This document shows positions 8,133 through 16,672 of a stretch of DNA of 42,453 nt, one piece after another. Source of the stretch: Xenorhabdus lircayensis (GTDB taxonomy: Bacteria; Pseudomonadota; Gammaproteobacteria; Enterobacterales; Enterobacteriaceae); NCBI RefSeq assembly GCF_016306625.1, contig NZ_JACOII010000004.1, positions 7,321-49,773 of the forward strand. Reading direction: 5' to 3'. The translations under genes were made by a program, and so were the position numbers. The stretch's first letter is position 1, and each line of letters begins with the position of its first letter. Below the pieces are notes generated by a model. It saw only the letters and a program-made list of their open reading frames with translations. It searched no databases and had not been told where the DNA came from.

Positions 8133-9389
8133 TTAATCCTCTCGGGCAAAAAGAGCCTCAATAAAATCATCTGCCTTAAATGGACGGAGATCTTCAATGC
8201 CTTCCCCTACGCCAATGTAGCGGATTGGGATCTCAAATTGGTCGGCAATAGCGAAAATAACCCCCCCTTTCGCAGTACCATCCAATTTAGTCAGTGCAAT
8301 ACCCGTCAATCCCACAGCTTCATGGAATAGTTTAGCCTGACTTACTGCGTTTTGACCTGTGCTGGCATCCAGTGTCAGCATAATTTCATGTGGTGCGTCT
8401 TCGTCCAGTTTTTTCATCACTCGAACGATTTTCTTCAGTTCTTCCATCAGATGGGATTTATTCTGCAAGCGCCCAGCGGTATCCGCAATCAGGACATCAA
8501 TGCCTTTGGCCTTGGCTGACTGGATGGCATCAAAAATCACTGAGGCTGGATCTGCCCCTGTATGTTGGGCAATCACAGGGATTTTGTTGCGATCTCCCCA
8601 AACCTGCAACTGTTCGACTGCTGCTGCACGGAAAGTATCCCCTGCCGCCAGCATGACGGATTTGCCCTGAGAATGGTATTGGCGCGCTAATTTACCAATA
8701 GTTGTCGTTTTGCCGACGCCATTCACTCCCACCATCAGGATGACGTAAGGAGATTTACCTTCAATCTCCAGCGGCTTATCAACTTTCGCCAGAATGTCTG
8801 ACATCTCTTCTTTCAGCTTAGAGTAAAGTGCTTCCGCATCTTTCAATTCCTTGCGGCTGGCATGAGCTGTCAGGCTAGTAATAATCTTACGGGTCGTTTC
8901 GACACCCACATCCGCAATCAGTAACTGTTCTTCCAGTTCTTCAAACAGATCATCATCAATTTTCTTGCCACGGAATAAGCCCAAAAAGCCGGAACCAAGG
9001 TTCTGACGGGTTTTGACCAGACTACGTTTCAAACGAGCAAAAAACCCTTCTTTGGTTGGGCGCTCTTGTTCTTTCGGTAATGCCGCTTGTTCCTCGGCCT
9101 GACGGGCAGCTTCTTCCGCTAAACGCTGCTGCTCCGCGGCTTCTGCTTCACGACGGGCAGCTTCTTCCGCTAAACGCTGCTGCTCCGCGGCTTCTGCTTC
9201 ACGACGGGCGGCTTCTTCCGCTAAACGCTGCTGCTCCGCGGCTTCTGCTTCACGACGGGCGGCTTCCTCCGCTAAACACTGCTGCTCCTCAGCTAATTTT
9301 TCTTGTTCAACTTGTTCTTCTTGCTGTTTCTTATCTTGACGACCAAGTCCAAACCAAGAGAAGAAACCTTTTTTTTTCTCTTTTGCCAT
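8133..9389 (-). CDS. ftsY: Signal-recognition-particle receptor FtsY
   Basis: A 418-residue SRP receptor GTPase that brings ribosome-nascent chain complexes to SecYEG. The NG domain (about residues 120-418) shows GVNGVGKTTTIGKLA (G1), DTFRAAAVEQL, DTAGR (G3), TKLDGTAKGG (G4) and the C-terminal GVGEGIEDLRPF. The N-terminal acidic A domain (residues 1-105), which mediates membrane and translocon contact, consists largely of a 17-residue unit, LAEEAARREAEAAEQQR, repeated almost identically. It heads the ftsYEX operon and is divergent from rsmD, as in E. coli. Confidence 0.97.
   Translation of the reverse strand: MAKEKKKGFFSWFGLGRQDKKQQEEQVEQEKLAEEQQCLAEEAARREAEAAEQQRLAEEAARREAEAAEQQRLAEEAARREAEAAEQQRLAEEAARQAEEQAALPKEQERPTKEGFFARLKRSLVKTRQNLGSGFLGLFRGKKIDDDLFEELEEQLLIADVGVETTRKIITSLTAHASRKELKDAEALYSKLKEEMSDILAKVDKPLEIEGKSPYVILMVGVNGVGKTTTIGKLARQYHSQGKSVMLAAGDTFRAAAVEQLQVWGDRNKIPVIAQHTGADPASVIFDAIQSAKAKGIDVLIADTAGRLQNKSHLMEELKKIVRVMKKLDEDAPHEIMLTLDASTGQNAVSQAKLFHEAVGLTGIALTKLDGTAKGGVIFAIADQFEIPIRYIGVGEGIEDLRPFKADDFIEALFARED
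9100..9291 (-). repeat. 51-bp in-frame tandem repeat in ftsY
   Basis: About 3.7 copies of a 51-bp unit run through the A-domain coding region; unit boundaries recur at 9151, 9202 and 9253. Inner copies differ by only one or two bases, so the array is recent or kept uniform by recombination. Each unit encodes 17 charged, helix-forming residues. Confidence 0.9.
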
Positions 9390-9620
9390 CGGCCACTACA
9401 CTCCTCGCGGTTAATTATGGCGTTATCAACAAATATGCCCACTGAGATAGGTTCTAACGGTGATAAAATCCAGTCTAACATTTTCATCACACCACAACAC
9501 ATATCTATCGAGGATTTCGTGGTAAATTAATCAATGGGTTTCTTCATTTTCACTCACTTTTTGTCTCCGCCAGATATTATTTAATAGCATCGGATGACAA
9601 ATGCTTAAGTTATGTAAATT

Positions 9621-10211
9621 ATGACTAAAAAACCACAGCGCGCATCTTTGGGACAAATCCGTATTATCGGCGGAAAATGGCGCGGGAGAAAATTGCCAGT
9701 TCCTGATAGTGACGGGCTACGTCCAACGACGGATAGAGTCCGTGAAACGCTATTTAACTGGCTCATGCCAACGATTCAGGGAGCCCGTTGTCTGGATTGT
9801 TTTTCAGGCAGTGGAGCACTCGGATTTGAGGCTTTGTCACGCTATGCAAGCCACGCTACCTTAATTGAATATGATAGCAATGTGGCGAAACAACTATCGG
9901 CTAATTTAGCCTTGCTGAAAGCTGAAAATGCCAATGTAGTGCAAGGTAATGCTCTACAATACCTCAATGGGGCAGGTACGCCATTTAACGTGATTTTCCT
10001 TGATCCTCCATTCCGCAAGGGCATGCTCACTGAAGCAATCCGTTTATTGGAAGCCAATGGCTGGCTAGCAGAAGAAAGCTGGATTTATGTTGAAGCAGAA
10101 TCAGAATCTTCTGCGACGGAAGTTCCTTCAAACTGGCAACTGCATAGGGAAAAAGCTGCTGGACAAGTTGCTTATCGATTGTATATTCGCCACCAGACAT
10201 TTGGTGTCTGA
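9621..10211 (+). CDS. rsmD: 16S rRNA (guanine-966-N2) methyltransferase RsmD
   Basis: A 196-residue SAM-dependent methyltransferase that makes m2G966 in 16S rRNA. The N-terminal RIIGGKWRGRKLPVPD and RPTTDRVRETLFNWL are the RsmD RNA-binding segment. CLDCFSGSGALGFEALSR (about residues 57-74) is the SAM-binding motif, and FLDPPFRKG is the DPPF catalytic motif. It is divergent from ftsY and upstream of yhhL, the enterobacterial arrangement. Length matches E. coli (198). Confidence 0.95.
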   Translation: MTKKPQRASLGQIRIIGGKWRGRKLPVPDSDGLRPTTDRVRETLFNWLMPTIQGARCLDCFSGSGALGFEALSRYASHATLIEYDSNVAKQLSANLALLKAENANVVQGNALQYLNGAGTPFNVIFLDPPFRKGMLTEAIRLLEANGWLAEESWIYVEAESESSATEVPSNWQLHREKAAGQVAYRLYIRHQTFGV

Positions 10212-10240
10212 CCTGCTTAAACACGATTTTGGAGTCAATG

Positions 10241-10510
10241 ATGTTTATTCAATTAGGAAGAGTTATCATGTTTTTCGTTTGGGGAATCATGATTTTAAAT
10301 TTGTTTCACCCCTTCCCTAAGCCATTGAGATACTTCATGGATATTGCCATGGTGTTCACGGTAGTAATGCATGCGTTTCAGTTATTGCTGCTGAAAAACT
10401 CCCAACCTAAAGATCAAAAACTATCTGGTTTTCTCCAGACTAAAATCTTCTTTTTCGGTGTCTTTGAGTTATTGGCCTGGCAGAAAAAGCAACAACGGGA
10501 GAAAAAATAA
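10241..10510 (+). CDS. yhhL: DUF1145 membrane protein YhhL
   Basis: An 89-residue inner-membrane protein, the same length as E. coli YhhL, with two or three hydrophobic helices (FVWGIMILNLF; YFMDIAMVFTVVMHAFQLLLL; FFFGVFELLAW) and a basic tail. The function is unknown. A TTG at 10229 and an ATG at 10238 are also in frame, but 10241 has GGAG at the best distance (6 bp) and gives the family length. It lies 29 bp after rsmD and is probably co-transcribed with it. Confidence 0.85.
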   Translation: MFIQLGRVIMFFVWGIMILNLFHPFPKPLRYFMDIAMVFTVVMHAFQLLLLKNSQPKDQKLSGFLQTKIFFFGVFELLAWQKKQQREKK

Positions 10511-10566
10511 CTCTCCACACCACCTATCCATTTTGTTTCCTTCCCATTGGAAATAAAGCAAATCTC

Positions 10567-10599
10567 GTCAATGAGTAATCCCGTTAATTACTCATTGAC
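10567..10599. repeat. 13-bp perfect inverted repeat
   Basis: GTCAATGAGTAAT (10567-10579) and ATTACTCATTGAC (10587-10599) flank a 7-base gap. It lies between yhhL and yhhN. No T run follows, so it is a weak terminator candidate; it could instead be a protein-binding dyad. Confidence 0.7.
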
Positions 10600-10730
10600 G
10601 TTCCTTGCTTTTGATAATAAAACGTTACTCGTTCGTTAATAACACTTTAATATTGCACTCTCCGCACCAACCCCATCATAAATAGTCATGCCTGCTCAAA
10701 CGGGCGTTGAACATTAAGGAAAGGAAAAGT

Positions 10731-11357
10731 ATGAGTTGGCCATTTCTTGCTGTGTTTTTCTCTGGATGGTTATATATTGATGCCGCCTATCGTGGCACCA
10801 ACTGGCAGCAATGGGTTTTCCGCCCAGTCACAATGCTGCTTCTGTTATTGTGGGCATGCCAAGCACCTAATCTTGGGGTTTCAGGCTACTTAATCATCGC
10901 GGGTCTTCTCACTGCTTTGCTCTCTGATTCGATCCGTATGCTCCCTAGTAAGTATTTACTCTTCTCATTCATCACGCTCTTCCTGAGTTACTTGTTATAC
11001 ACCATCAGTTTTGCCTTACATATGGGCTTCAGTTTCTTCTTCCCACTTCCACTGAGCTTGCTGGTCATTGGTATTGTGATCATGCTCGTTGTCTGGACTC
11101 GTCTTGATAGTATGCGTTGGCGGGTGATAGATAGTCTTCTTATGGCACTGCTGATGGTTTGGGTCGCCGGGGAACAATATTTTATGCTCAGTAATGAAAA
11201 CCGCTTTTCTGCCATGGCTGGCGCTACCCTGTTACTCCTTGCACATAGCATCAGCATTATTGACCGGTATCGCTTCTCCTTTAAGTTATCAAAAGCGATT
11301 ATCGCAGCCTGTGGTTTTATCGGGCACTTTTTGATTATTCGTTCACTGTTCCTGTAA
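10731..11357 (+). CDS. yhhN: YhhN/TMEM86-family membrane protein (lysoplasmalogenase-like)
   Basis: A 208-residue integral membrane protein with about eight hydrophobic helices, the same length as E. coli YhhN. Family hallmarks are LTALLSDSIRMLP near residues 70-82 and HSISIIDRY near residues 180-188, acidic residues within helices that are candidate catalytic groups. TMEM86 relatives hydrolyse the vinyl-ether bond of lysoplasmalogens. Enterobacteria are not known to make plasmalogens aerobically, so the bacterial role is unclear. The start at 10731 follows AAGGAAAGG; an upstream TTG frame start is not needed. Confidence 0.85.
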   Translation: MSWPFLAVFFSGWLYIDAAYRGTNWQQWVFRPVTMLLLLLWACQAPNLGVSGYLIIAGLLTALLSDSIRMLPSKYLLFSFITLFLSYLLYTISFALHMGFSFFFPLPLSLLVIGIVIMLVVWTRLDSMRWRVIDSLLMALLMVWVAGEQYFMLSNENRFSAMAGATLLLLAHSISIIDRYRFSFKLSKAIIAACGFIGHFLIIRSLFL

Positions 11358-11476
11358 TTGATCCCATCCCTATTGGGTAAGAGCCTGAGGATCAAATAAC
11401 ACAAAGAGGGAGGACGTTGATGATGATAATCCATCTTAGATAGCACAAATCATCAAAATAATTCCTCTTATTGGAT

Positions 11477-11508
11477 TTGACTCTGGAGTTCACTCCAGAG
11501 TGTAGAGT
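11477..11508 (+). promoter_or_regulatory. ZntR-type promoter of zntA
   Basis: -35 TTGACT (11477-11482) and -10 TAGAGT (11503-11508) are separated by 20 bp, too long for normal RNA polymerase contact and typical of MerR-family promoters. The spacer holds a perfect dyad: ACTCTGGAGT (11480-11489), TC, ACTCCAGAGT (11492-11501). Spacing and dyad match the E. coli PzntA arrangement, where ZntR twists the spacer when Zn(II), Cd(II) or Pb(II) binds. zntR is not in this window. Confidence 0.9.
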
Positions 11509-11536
11509 TAATCTTAACTAACCAGAATTAACTCTA
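11503..11536. repeat. Second inverted repeat overlapping the zntA -10
   Basis: TAGAGTTAAT (11503-11512) and ATTAACTCTA (11527-11536) are perfect 10-bp arms 14 bp apart. The left arm covers the -10 and the expected start site, so it cannot form a complete hairpin in the mRNA. This suggests a DNA-level site for another factor. Its identity is unknown. Confidence 0.6.
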
Positions 11537-11551
11537 TTTGAGAGGTCGCCT

Positions 11552-13882
11552 ATGTTCTCCACAGCCAAAAAACATGAGCAATCACAGCACGATTATTTGT
11601 CTTCCCAGAAGGAAGAGCATCACGATACTGCCGAGAATGTAAGTGATCATTCACATGCTCCTCATGATACATGCCATGAGCACTCTCACGGCAAAACACA
11701 CACTCATGAACATGCTCATGAGCATGGTGGAACACATTGTTCACACGACCATGCACATGCCATACAGGACACGACTCCCTTTGAGCTAACAGCTAACCAG
11801 CGTTTTAATTGGATTATCCATGGAATGGATTGCCCAAGCTGCGCAGGAAAAATCGAGAATGCCGTAAAAAAACTCCCAGAAGCTAAACAGGTCAAGGTAC
11901 TATTTACAACAGAGAAACTGGTGGTCGATTCTGACGTTGATATTCGTGCCGCCGTCGAGCACGCGGTAAAGCAAGCTGGCTTTGAAATAAAGGAGACGGA
12001 TTCAGTATCCAAACTACCTCCAGCAGTCAGTCACTGGAAAACATTTTCCCCTATTCTTATTCTCACCGCCTTGATGTTCATCAGTTGGGGAGTATCAAAA
12101 GTCAATGCTCCCGCGGGGCAAATTGCTTTCATCATTACCACGCTAATTGGGCTATATCCAGTTGCGACCAAAGCTTTCAAACTAATTCGTTCAGGCACGC
12201 CATTTGCCATCGAGACTTTGATGAGTGTCGCTGCCATCGGTGCCTTGTTCATTGATGCCACAGCAGAAGCCGCAATGGTCATTCTGTTGTTCAAGTTAGG
12301 GGAAGTTTTGGAATCCTACGCCGCCGGACGTGCCCGTCGTGGCGTCAGTGCCTTGATGGCATTGGTTCCTGACCAAGCCTTGCTGGTGAAGGAAGGGAAG
12401 AAGACAATCGTATCAGCGGCTGACCTGCGCCCTGGTGATATCATTGAGGTAGCCCCAGGCGCCCGTTTACCCACCGATGCCAAACTACTCAGTCCGTTCG
12501 CTAGTTTCGATGAAAGCGCCCTGACAGGTGAATCTATTCCCGTTGAACGGCATCAGGGAGAAAAAGTCGCCGCAGGTTGTCTTTCTGTCGATAGTGCTGT
12601 GCAGATGAAGGTGATCTCTGAACCCGGACACAACGCGATTGACCGCATTCTTCAATTGATTGAAGAAGCAGAAGAATGTCGTGCGCCAATTGAGCGTTTT
12701 ATCGATCGGTTCAGCCGCATCTATACTCCGCTGATTATCTTGTTCTCTGCGCTCGTGGTACTGATCCCTCCGCTGTTCTTTGCCGGATCGTGGGAAACTT
12801 GGATCTACCGTGCCCTGACCCTACTGTTGATCGGTTGCCCTTGCGCACTAGTCATCTCGACCCCTGCCGCAATAACTTCCGCACTGGCAGCTGCGACCCG
12901 TCGAGGCTCTCTAATCAAGGGGGGAGCAGCATTAGAGCAACTTGGGGCAGTGACCACAATTGCATTGGATAAAACTGGCACACTGACCGAAGGCAAACCA
13001 CAGGTGACTGAGATTGAGCCAGTGGGAAACACCCGTGCTGAAACCTTACTGGCACTGGCTGGTGCTGTAGAAAGTGGCTCTCATCATCCATTAGCAAAAG
13101 CTATCCTTAACGCCGCAGAAAATAAAGGAGTGACAATTGTTGAGGCTGAACACCGCAAAGCACTGGCAGGGATCGGAGTTGAAGGTCAATTGTCAGGGCA
13201 GAGAATTCTAGTCTCCTCCCCTGGACGCTTGCCGGAAAATACCTTGTCTGCGGAATGGAAACAGAGAGTCACGGAATTGGAAAGCAGCGGCAAAACTGCG
13301 GTTGCTGTTATGCAGGGCAAGCAATTTATGGGTTTGATTGCCATGCAAGATACCTTGCGCCAGGATGCCATTGATGCTATCCGTCTTTTGAAAAAACAAG
13401 GGGTTGAGGCAGTCATGCTGACTGGCGACAATCCCCGTGCTGCGGCAGCTATTGCGAACCAATTAGGCATTGATTATCGCGCAGGATTGTTACCAGAAGA
13501 TAAAGTCAAAGCGGTGACTGAGTTGAATAAAAAACACCGCACCATGATGGTTGGTGATGGCATCAACGATGCTCCAGCCATGAAAGCAGCCAGTATCGGG
13601 GTTGCCATGGGCAGCGGTACTGATGTTGCATTAGAAACAGCCGACGCCGCCCTAACGCATAATCGGCTGACGGGTTTAGCTGAAATTATTGCACTGTCTC
13701 GCACAACCCATTACAACATCCGTCAGAATATCACCATTGCGTTAGGCTTAAAGGCGATATTCCTTATCACCAGTCTATTGGGTATCACGGGGCTATGGAT
13801 GGCGGTTCTGGCTGATTCAGGCGCCACTGCACTAGTCACTGCAAACGCAGTCCGACTGCTGAGAACTAAGTCGCAGAAGTGA
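11552..13882 (+). CDS. zntA: Zn(II)/Cd(II)/Pb(II)-exporting P1B-type ATPase ZntA
   Basis: A 776-residue inner-membrane pump that expels zinc, cadmium and lead. An N-terminal tail rich in His, with Cys and acidic residues (residues 8-69, about 18 His), is followed by one HMA domain with GMDCPSC (91-97). Later come the actuator TGES motif, the membrane metal site C429-P430-C431, the phosphorylated Asp in DKTGT (D473), the SGSHHPLAKAI nucleotide site, and GDGINDAP (668-675). The His-rich tail is longer than in E. coli ZntA (732 residues) and may buffer metal. ZntR control is indicated by the promoter. A terminator follows at 13927. Confidence 0.96.
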   Translation: MFSTAKKHEQSQHDYLSSQKEEHHDTAENVSDHSHAPHDTCHEHSHGKTHTHEHAHEHGGTHCSHDHAHAIQDTTPFELTANQRFNWIIHGMDCPSCAGKIENAVKKLPEAKQVKVLFTTEKLVVDSDVDIRAAVEHAVKQAGFEIKETDSVSKLPPAVSHWKTFSPILILTALMFISWGVSKVNAPAGQIAFIITTLIGLYPVATKAFKLIRSGTPFAIETLMSVAAIGALFIDATAEAAMVILLFKLGEVLESYAAGRARRGVSALMALVPDQALLVKEGKKTIVSAADLRPGDIIEVAPGARLPTDAKLLSPFASFDESALTGESIPVERHQGEKVAAGCLSVDSAVQMKVISEPGHNAIDRILQLIEEAEECRAPIERFIDRFSRIYTPLIILFSALVVLIPPLFFAGSWETWIYRALTLLLIGCPCALVISTPAAITSALAAATRRGSLIKGGAALEQLGAVTTIALDKTGTLTEGKPQVTEIEPVGNTRAETLLALAGAVESGSHHPLAKAILNAAENKGVTIVEAEHRKALAGIGVEGQLSGQRILVSSPGRLPENTLSAEWKQRVTELESSGKTAVAVMQGKQFMGLIAMQDTLRQDAIDAIRLLKKQGVEAVMLTGDNPRAAAAIANQLGIDYRAGLLPEDKVKAVTELNKKHRTMMVGDGINDAPAMKAASIGVAMGSGTDVALETADAALTHNRLTGLAEIIALSRTTHYNIRQNITIALGLKAIFLITSLLGITGLWMAVLADSGATALVTANAVRLLRTKSQK

Positions 13883-13926
13883 TGAATTGAGAATAATGAA
13901 AAGTAACAAGGAAAGGTAACAAACTG

Positions 13927-13951
13927 AAAAGGTGCGTACTCCGCACCTTTT
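13927..13951. terminator. Terminator after zntA
   Basis: AAAAGGTGCG-TACTC-CGCACCTTTT forms a perfect 10-bp stem flanked by A and T runs, so it should work from both sides, for zntA and for tusA. Confidence 0.85.
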
Positions 13952-14093
13952 CAAAATTACAATTACTCAAGATTGCTATTAAGGAAAAAGGAAATACGGC
14001 ATTCAGCGAGGTGATAAATTGTGACTAAATGCCATACTTAAAGCCTAGCACGACTCCTTTTTTCTGCCAGTCAATTACACGTTATTTTCTCAA

Positions 14094-14348
14094 CTAAACA
14101 GTATGTTCGCTTTTTCTGAGTAGATACCGATAAGGAGTTTGCCCCGTCTCCTGTGCAATCAACGCATGATCCATAAAACGACAGAAACCCGGAATATCGC
14201 GGGTCGTTGCCGGATCATCAGCAATGATCAATAACGTCTGGCCAGCACTCATATGGCGAACTGTCTTACGTACCATCATTACTGGCTCTGGGCAGCGTAA
14301 CCCCAACGTATCAAGCGTTTTGTCGGGATTAGCGAAAACATCGGACAT
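14094..14348 (-). CDS. tusA: Sulfurtransferase TusA
   Basis: An 84-residue sulfur carrier (E. coli 81). It accepts persulfide sulfur from IscS on Cys19, in GLRCPEPVM, and passes it to TusBCD for the 2-thiolation of tRNA wobble uridine. The downstream stretch [21 protein letters not shown] is almost the E. coli sequence. The start is MSDVFANPD at 14348; the frame stays open for 20 more codons upstream, but these are not conserved and run into the shared promoter region with yhhQ. It is divergent from yhhQ, the E. coli arrangement. Confidence 0.95.
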   Translation of the reverse strand: MSDVFANPDKTLDTLGLRCPEPVMMVRKTVRHMSAGQTLLIIADDPATTRDIPGFCRFMDHALIAQETGQTPYRYLLRKSEHTV

Positions 14349-14481
14349 AACAATCTCTGTAGGTTCAAACAATCTATAGCGGTGGATTATATTACAAAAT
14401 ATCGTCAACTACCGTACTTTACTTTTATTGAACAACCCGCGTATGATCTGTTTCGCCTGATTTTCAGGCGCGTTTATTTTC

Positions 14482-14511
14482 TGGGTTCCCTCACCCCATT
14501 CACCAAAAAGG
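14482..14511 (+). promoter_or_regulatory. Probable preQ1-I riboswitch (type III-like) of yhhQ
   Basis: In the leader, TGGG (14482-14485) can pair with CCCA (14495-14498) as P1. The loop TTCCCTCA contains CCCT/CCT, which can pair with the AGG of AAAAAGG (14505-14511), the ribosome binding site of yhhQ. An A-rich linker joins them. A small stem, an invading C-rich loop and an A-rich tail ending in the Shine-Dalgarno sequence is the preQ1-I H-type pseudoknot plan. A type III preQ1-I riboswitch has been described from E. coli. Ligand binding would hide the ribosome site and lower uptake. A -10-like TATGAT (14442-14447) and a 6-bp hairpin (14454-14470) precede it. Confidence 0.7.
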
Positions 14512-14517
14512 TACAAT

Positions 14518-15186
14518 ATGTTCCAATTGACCTCGCAGCAGCGAGCCACGGCGTTGTTCTGGCTTTCGCTCTTCCACATTCTTATCATCACTTCCAGTAA
14601 CTATCTGGTGCAATTACCTATCTCCATTTTTGGTTTTCATACCACTTGGGGGGCATTTACATTTCCTTTTATCTTTTTGGCAACCGATCTGACTGTGCGT
14701 ATTTACGGTGCTCCATTGGCTCGCCGGATCATTATCTCCGTCATGCTTCCCGCGTTGTTGATCTCTTATCTGGTTTCAGCTCTGTTTTTTCAGGGAACAT
14801 GGCAGGGATTCGGAACATTGGGAACCTTTAATTTGTTTGTAGCCCGCATTGCGGCAGCCAGCTTTATGGCCTATGTACTCGGCCAGATATTGGATGTCGG
14901 AGTCTTCAATCGTCTGCGCCAAAAACGCCGCTGGTGGATAGCTCCGGCTGCCGCCATGTTTTTCGGTAATATGTTCGATACGCTGGCCTTTTTCTTTATC
15001 GCGTTTTACCACAGCACTGATACGTTCATGGCAACCCATTGGGTCGAAATTGCCTTAGTGGATTATGCGTTCAAGCTGTTTATCTGTATGCTTTTCTTCC
15101 TCCCAGCCTATGGCATCCTGTTGAATTTAATCCTGAAATACTTTTTTGCTCAACCAGTAGATAAAACGCTGCTCAAAGTTCATTAA
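14518..15186 (+). CDS. yhhQ: Queuosine-precursor (preQ0/preQ1) transporter YhhQ
   Basis: A 222-residue inner-membrane protein (E. coli 221) with about six transmembrane helices. Family hallmarks are PIS..FGFHTTWGAFTFPFIF..TDLTVRIYG near residues 23-63 and FGNMFDTLAFFFIAFY near residues 143-158. YhhQ (COG1738) imports 7-cyano- and 7-aminomethyl-7-deazaguanine for queuosine tRNA modification. The preceding leader looks like a preQ1 riboswitch, which fits the role. AAAAAGG is 6 bp before the ATG. E. coli has dcrB next; here gldA follows instead. Confidence 0.93.
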   Translation: MFQLTSQQRATALFWLSLFHILIITSSNYLVQLPISIFGFHTTWGAFTFPFIFLATDLTVRIYGAPLARRIIISVMLPALLISYLVSALFFQGTWQGFGTLGTFNLFVARIAAASFMAYVLGQILDVGVFNRLRQKRRWWIAPAAAMFFGNMFDTLAFFFIAFYHSTDTFMATHWVEIALVDYAFKLFICMLFFLPAYGILLNLILKYFFAQPVDKTLLKVH

Positions 15187-15196
15187 AAAGAAAATA

Positions 15197-15219
15197 GCAC
15201 CCTGAACCAATCAGGGTGC
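15197..15219 (+). terminator. Hairpin terminator after yhhQ
   Basis: GCACCCTGA-ACCAA-TCAGGGTGC is a perfect 9-bp stem 10 bp after the yhhQ stop. The T run is weak. Confidence 0.7.
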
Positions 15220-15392
15220 CAATTGTTCAGTCATTTTTACCTCTCGAATCACGCATTTCCTGCTTTTACTCATAACCTCTCTGTATATTTTGCCGTATAG
15301 TGTTGGCGGACAGGCAAACACATCCAACTGCCTGCCCAGGCCAGTATTGTGACACTCCATGCTTAGTTTCCAGTGAAGAAGGAATATTTCTT

Positions 15393-16493
15393 ATGCTGAA
15401 AGTGATCCAGTCTCCATCCAAATATATCCAAGGGCCAGATGCGTTATCTCACATTGGTCGATACACCAAAATGCTTGCTGACCACGTCTTCGTGATTGCT
15501 GATAATTTCGTCATGAGCCTTATTGGGGATATCGTCAGCAAAAGCCTAGAAGAACATGAAGTTACCAGTCACTTCGAAATCTTTAACGGTGAGTGCAGCC
15601 GTGGTGAAATCCAACGCCTATCCGACATTCTGATAAGTAATCAATGTCAGGCCGTCATCGGGATTGGGGGTGGCAAAACCCTTGATACCGCCAAGGCTGT
15701 GGCACACGAATCCAAAATACCCGTGATTATTTCTCCTACCCTTGCTTCAACGGATGCGCCGACCAGTGCCCTTTCCGTCCTGTATACAGAACTGGGCGAA
15801 TTTGACAGCTATCTTCTCTATCCGCAAAACCCGAATATTGTGCTGATGGATACCAATATCATTGCCAAAGCGCCTGTTCGCCTGTTTGTGGCAGGAATGG
15901 GAGATGCACTCGCTACCTATTTTGAGGCGCGAGCCAGTAGTGCTGCCCATAAACCTACTATGGCTGGCGGAGCGACATCCACTACAGGTCTGGCGCTGGC
16001 GAAACTGTGTTATGAAACCTTACTGGCTGAAGGTTACAAGGCCAAACTGGCAGTGGAAGCGGGAGTCAGTACACCGGCGGTTGAGAATATTGTTGAGGCG
16101 AATACCTATCTCAGTGGCATTGGTTTCGAAAGCGCAGGTCTGGCTGCCGCTCACGCCGTCCACAATGGCTTTACAGTGTTGGAAGAGTGTCACCATCTCT
16201 ATCACGGCGAAAAAGTGGCATTCGGCACACTAACGCAATTGATATTGGAAAACAGCCCAAGTGAGGAATTGGAAACGGTACTCGATTTCTGTGTACAGAT
16301 GGGTCTGCCAGTGACACTGGAACAACTCGGCTTACGTGCCAGTGAAAAACTGAATCAAAAAATCATGCAAGTCGCCATCGCAAGTTGTGCCGAAGGTGAA
16401 ACTATTCACAATATGCCATTTGCTGTGACACCAGAGCAGGTTTACGCCGCGATTTTGGCCGCAGACCGAATGGGACAAGATTGGCTGTATTAA
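15393..16493 (+). CDS. gldA: Glycerol dehydrogenase GldA
   Basis: A 366-residue NAD-linked, zinc-dependent enzyme (E. coli 367) that oxidises glycerol to dihydroxyacetone and can also reduce methylglyoxal or make 1,2-diols. Visible features are the iron-dehydrogenase-family GIGGGKTLDTAKA (about residues 91-103), PTLASTDAPTSALSV, GMGDALATYFEA with a metal-binding Asp, and the zinc-ligand His residues in HAVHNGF and HLYHGEKVAFG. The start at 15393 has GGAAT upstream; an open frame 31 codons longer is not conserved. It is monocistronic, with a palindromic terminator. It gives an alternative glycerol route close to the decayed glpABC locus. Confidence 0.93.
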   Translation: MLKVIQSPSKYIQGPDALSHIGRYTKMLADHVFVIADNFVMSLIGDIVSKSLEEHEVTSHFEIFNGECSRGEIQRLSDILISNQCQAVIGIGGGKTLDTAKAVAHESKIPVIISPTLASTDAPTSALSVLYTELGEFDSYLLYPQNPNIVLMDTNIIAKAPVRLFVAGMGDALATYFEARASSAAHKPTMAGGATSTTGLALAKLCYETLLAEGYKAKLAVEAGVSTPAVENIVEANTYLSGIGFESAGLAAAHAVHNGFTVLEECHHLYHGEKVAFGTLTQLILENSPSEELETVLDFCVQMGLPVTLEQLGLRASEKLNQKIMQVAIASCAEGETIHNMPFAVTPEQVYAAILAADRMGQDWLY

Positions 16494-16515
16494 GTTATTG
16501 CGAAAATGATTCGGT

Positions 16516-16541
16516 TTCAGGGCGGGAATTCCCGCCCTGAA
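16516..16541. terminator. 26-bp perfect palindrome after gldA
   Basis: TTCAGGGCGGGAA (16516-16528) is followed directly by its reverse complement (16529-16541). A GC-rich hairpin 22 bp after the stop should end gldA transcription, despite only a short T stretch after it. Confidence 0.7.
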
Positions 16542-16672
16542 GGTTTGAACACGACGATTCAGGAGAAACGAAATTTACCACCAATATCATCAAGGATTGA
16601 TATCCTTTAATTTTTAAAACCAGTTTCACTCATCATTCCCCCGAATTAGCAAACGTTTTTCTTCAAATAGAT

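Noticed and set aside
13952-14093. Possible dcrB remnant, since E. coli has dcrB near yhhQ
   Set aside because: No reading frame here or after yhhQ resembles DcrB.
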